In this document: positions 5,686 through 6,733 of the stretch, in pieces
Layout: each line of letters starts with the position of its first letter
Numbering within the stretch: position 1 is the stretch's first letter
Source: Methylacidiphilum sp.
GTDB lineage: Bacteria > Verrucomicrobiota > Verrucomicrobiia > CAIQCK01
Direction of reading: 5' to 3'
Length of the DNA: 6,733 nt
Assembly: GCA_020718125.1 (NCBI GenBank)
Contig: DYDC01000158.1
Coordinates: 1 to 6,733 of the forward strand
Notes under the pieces: model-generated
What the model saw: the letters and a program-made list of their open reading frames with translations, nothing else
Told to the model about the DNA's origin: nothing
Database searches by the model: none
Position numbers and translations under genes: made by a program

Positions 5686-6733
5686 ATGAAACTCATCGAA
5701 CTCCATATCCTCCAATCGTTCCCCGTATCGTGTCTCAACCGCGACGACGTCGGCGCGCCCAAGACCGCCGTCTTCGGCGGCGTCACCCGCGCCCGTCTCT
5801 CCAGCCAGTGTCTGAAACGCGCCATCCGTGAGTTTGCCCAAGACAATCTCCCAGCGGCCCGCTTTGGCGGTCAGCGCACCAAGCTGATTATTGAGCCGCT
5901 TAAGAAGGCTCTCTTGGAACAAGAAGTGGCCGAACCCGCCGCCGCCAAATACGCACTCGAAATCGCCGACCTGCTCTCCGGCCTCGATGACAAAACGGTG
6001 GACAAGGAAGGCAAAGCGAAAGAAGGCAAGATTCCGCGCGTCGGCACGCTGATCTTCCTCTCGTCCGCCGAAATCAAGGCGCTAGCCGCCGACGTAGCCA
6101 AGCTGGTGAAGACTGACGCCAAGGCGAAGCTCGACACAAAGAAACTCATCAAAGCCTGCCAGTCCGCGCCGCTGAGCGACGCGGCGGACATTGCCATCTT
6201 TGGGCGCATGGTTGCCAAAGGTCCCGACCTCACATTGGAAGGCGCGGCAATGTTCAGCCATGCGCTCTCCACGCACAGGGCCGACAACGACATTGATTTC
6301 TTCTCCGCCGTGGACGACGCGAAGCTCAAGGAAGAGGACGCCGGCGCAGGGATGATAGGCACGCTGGAGTTCACCTCGGCCGTTTATTACCGCTACGCCG
6401 CTCTGAACCTTGCCTTGCTGGCGGACAAAGATCATCTCGGTGCGCTCACCGCAGACGAGCGTCGCAAGGTGGCGGATGCCTTCATCCACGCCACGCTGCT
6501 CGCCGTGCCGGAAGCCCGCAAGAACTCCATGAACGCCCACAACCCGCCGGCTTGCGTGCTGGGCATCTACAAGGACCACGGCCAGCCGATGCAATTGGTC
6601 AACGCGTTCGAGAAACCAGTCTGGTCGAAACAGGGCCTCATCGAAAAATCCATCGAGGAACTCAAAAACCATCACGCGGCAATGAAGAAGACGTGGAACA
6701 TCGAAACCACGACCGAGGTCGCCATCCCCGACG
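5686..6733 (+). CDS. cas7e: Cas7e (Cse4/CasC), Cascade backbone subunit (3' end outside window)
   Basis: Cas7e forms the six-copy helical backbone of type I-E Cascade that binds the crRNA spacer and presents it for base pairing. The frame is open to the right edge and gives 349 residues, close to the usual 340-390, so only a short C-terminal piece should be missing. Family landmarks: IELHILQSFPVSCLNRDD (4-21), GAPKTAVFGGVTRARLSSQ (23-41), DIAIFGRMVAK (168-178), FSHALSTHRADNDIDFFSAVDD (190-211, key residues H192, S195, H197, D204, F205), EDAGAGMIGTLEFTSAVYYRYA (217-238) and ARKNSMNAHNPPA (277-289). A lysine-rich stretch at about 103-157, between blocks conserved in the family, is likely a surface or finger-domain segment. 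The ATG at 5686 is the natural start, with AAGGA 9 nt upstream. Unlike the four genes to its left, it is separated from them by the reversed TA pair, so it probably has its own translation signal and perhaps its own promoter. cas5e is expected next. Confidence 0.95.
   Translation, partial: MKLIELHILQSFPVSCLNRDDVGAPKTAVFGGVTRARLSSQCLKRAIREFAQDNLPAARFGGQRTKLIIEPLKKALLEQEVAEPAAAKYALEIADLLSGLDDKTVDKEGKAKEGKIPRVGTLIFLSSAEIKALAADVAKLVKTDAKAKLDTKKLIKACQSAPLSDAADIAIFGRMVAKGPDLTLEGAAMFSHALSTHRADNDIDFFSAVDDAKLKEEDAGAGMIGTLEFTSAVYYRYAALNLALLADKDHLGALTADERRKVADAFIHATLLAVPEARKNSMNAHNPPACVLGIYKDHGQPMQLVNAFEKPVWSKQGLIEKSIEELKNHHAAMKKTWNIETTTEVAIPD

Noticed and set aside
6082..6675. 197-residue minus-strand frame inside cas7e
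   Set aside because: It is antisense to conserved Cas7e blocks and has no independent support.
1..6733. CRISPR array or leader within the window
   Set aside because: No 28-30 bp direct repeats with regular spacing were seen on either strand. The only tandem repeats are the 7-nt units at 5643-5670, which are far too short.

Overview
The window carries most of a type I-E CRISPR-Cas interference operon, interrupted by a small protein toxin-antitoxin (TA) pair on the opposite strand. The DNA is GC-rich and almost all coding, with very short spacers and overlapping genes. The source is a bacterium. A Verrucomicrobiota or similar environmental lineage is my guess, from base composition, the TA family and a run of 7-nt NNTCAAC repeats, but no gene here fixes the taxonomy.

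Layout, left to right. (1) Bases 2-2491 (+): cas3, open at the left edge, with HD nuclease and superfamily 2 helicase motifs. (2) 2469-3983 (+): cas8e (cse1/casA), the Cascade large subunit, overlapping cas3 by 23 bp. (3) 3980-4507 (+): cse2 (casB), the small subunit, joined by an ATGA overlap. (4) 4541-5164 (+): cas6e (cse3/casE), the crRNA-processing endoribonuclease, after a 33-nt spacer that holds a GC-rich hairpin. (5) 5156-5416 (-) and 5413-5613 (-): a RelE/ParE-type toxin and its antitoxin. The antitoxin gene is upstream and the two overlap by ATGA. The toxin 3' end overlaps the cas6e 3' end by 9 bp, tail to tail. (6) 5614-5685: a 72-bp divergent spacer with four 7-nt repeats and a good ribosome binding site for cas7. 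(7) 5686 to the right edge (+): cas7e (cse4/casC), the Cascade backbone, cut just short of its expected C-terminus. No CRISPR repeats, cas5e, cas1 or cas2 are in the window. They would be expected to the right.

How the parts work together, from established type I-E biology: Cas6e cuts pre-crRNA and stays bound to the repeat hairpin. Cas7e (about six copies), Cse2 (two), Cas5e and Cas8e assemble with the crRNA into Cascade. Cas8e reads the PAM and recruits Cas3, which nicks, unwinds and degrades target DNA. All key motifs I could check in the visible parts are intact, so the system looks functional.

The most unusual point is the TA pair between cas6e and cas7e, reversed relative to the operon. 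It splits the Cascade genes, brings its own control region next to the cas7e start, and could act as an addiction element that protects the cas locus. The principle resembles the RNA-based CreTA modules found inside type I-B cas operons, but this pair is protein-based. The protective role is inference.
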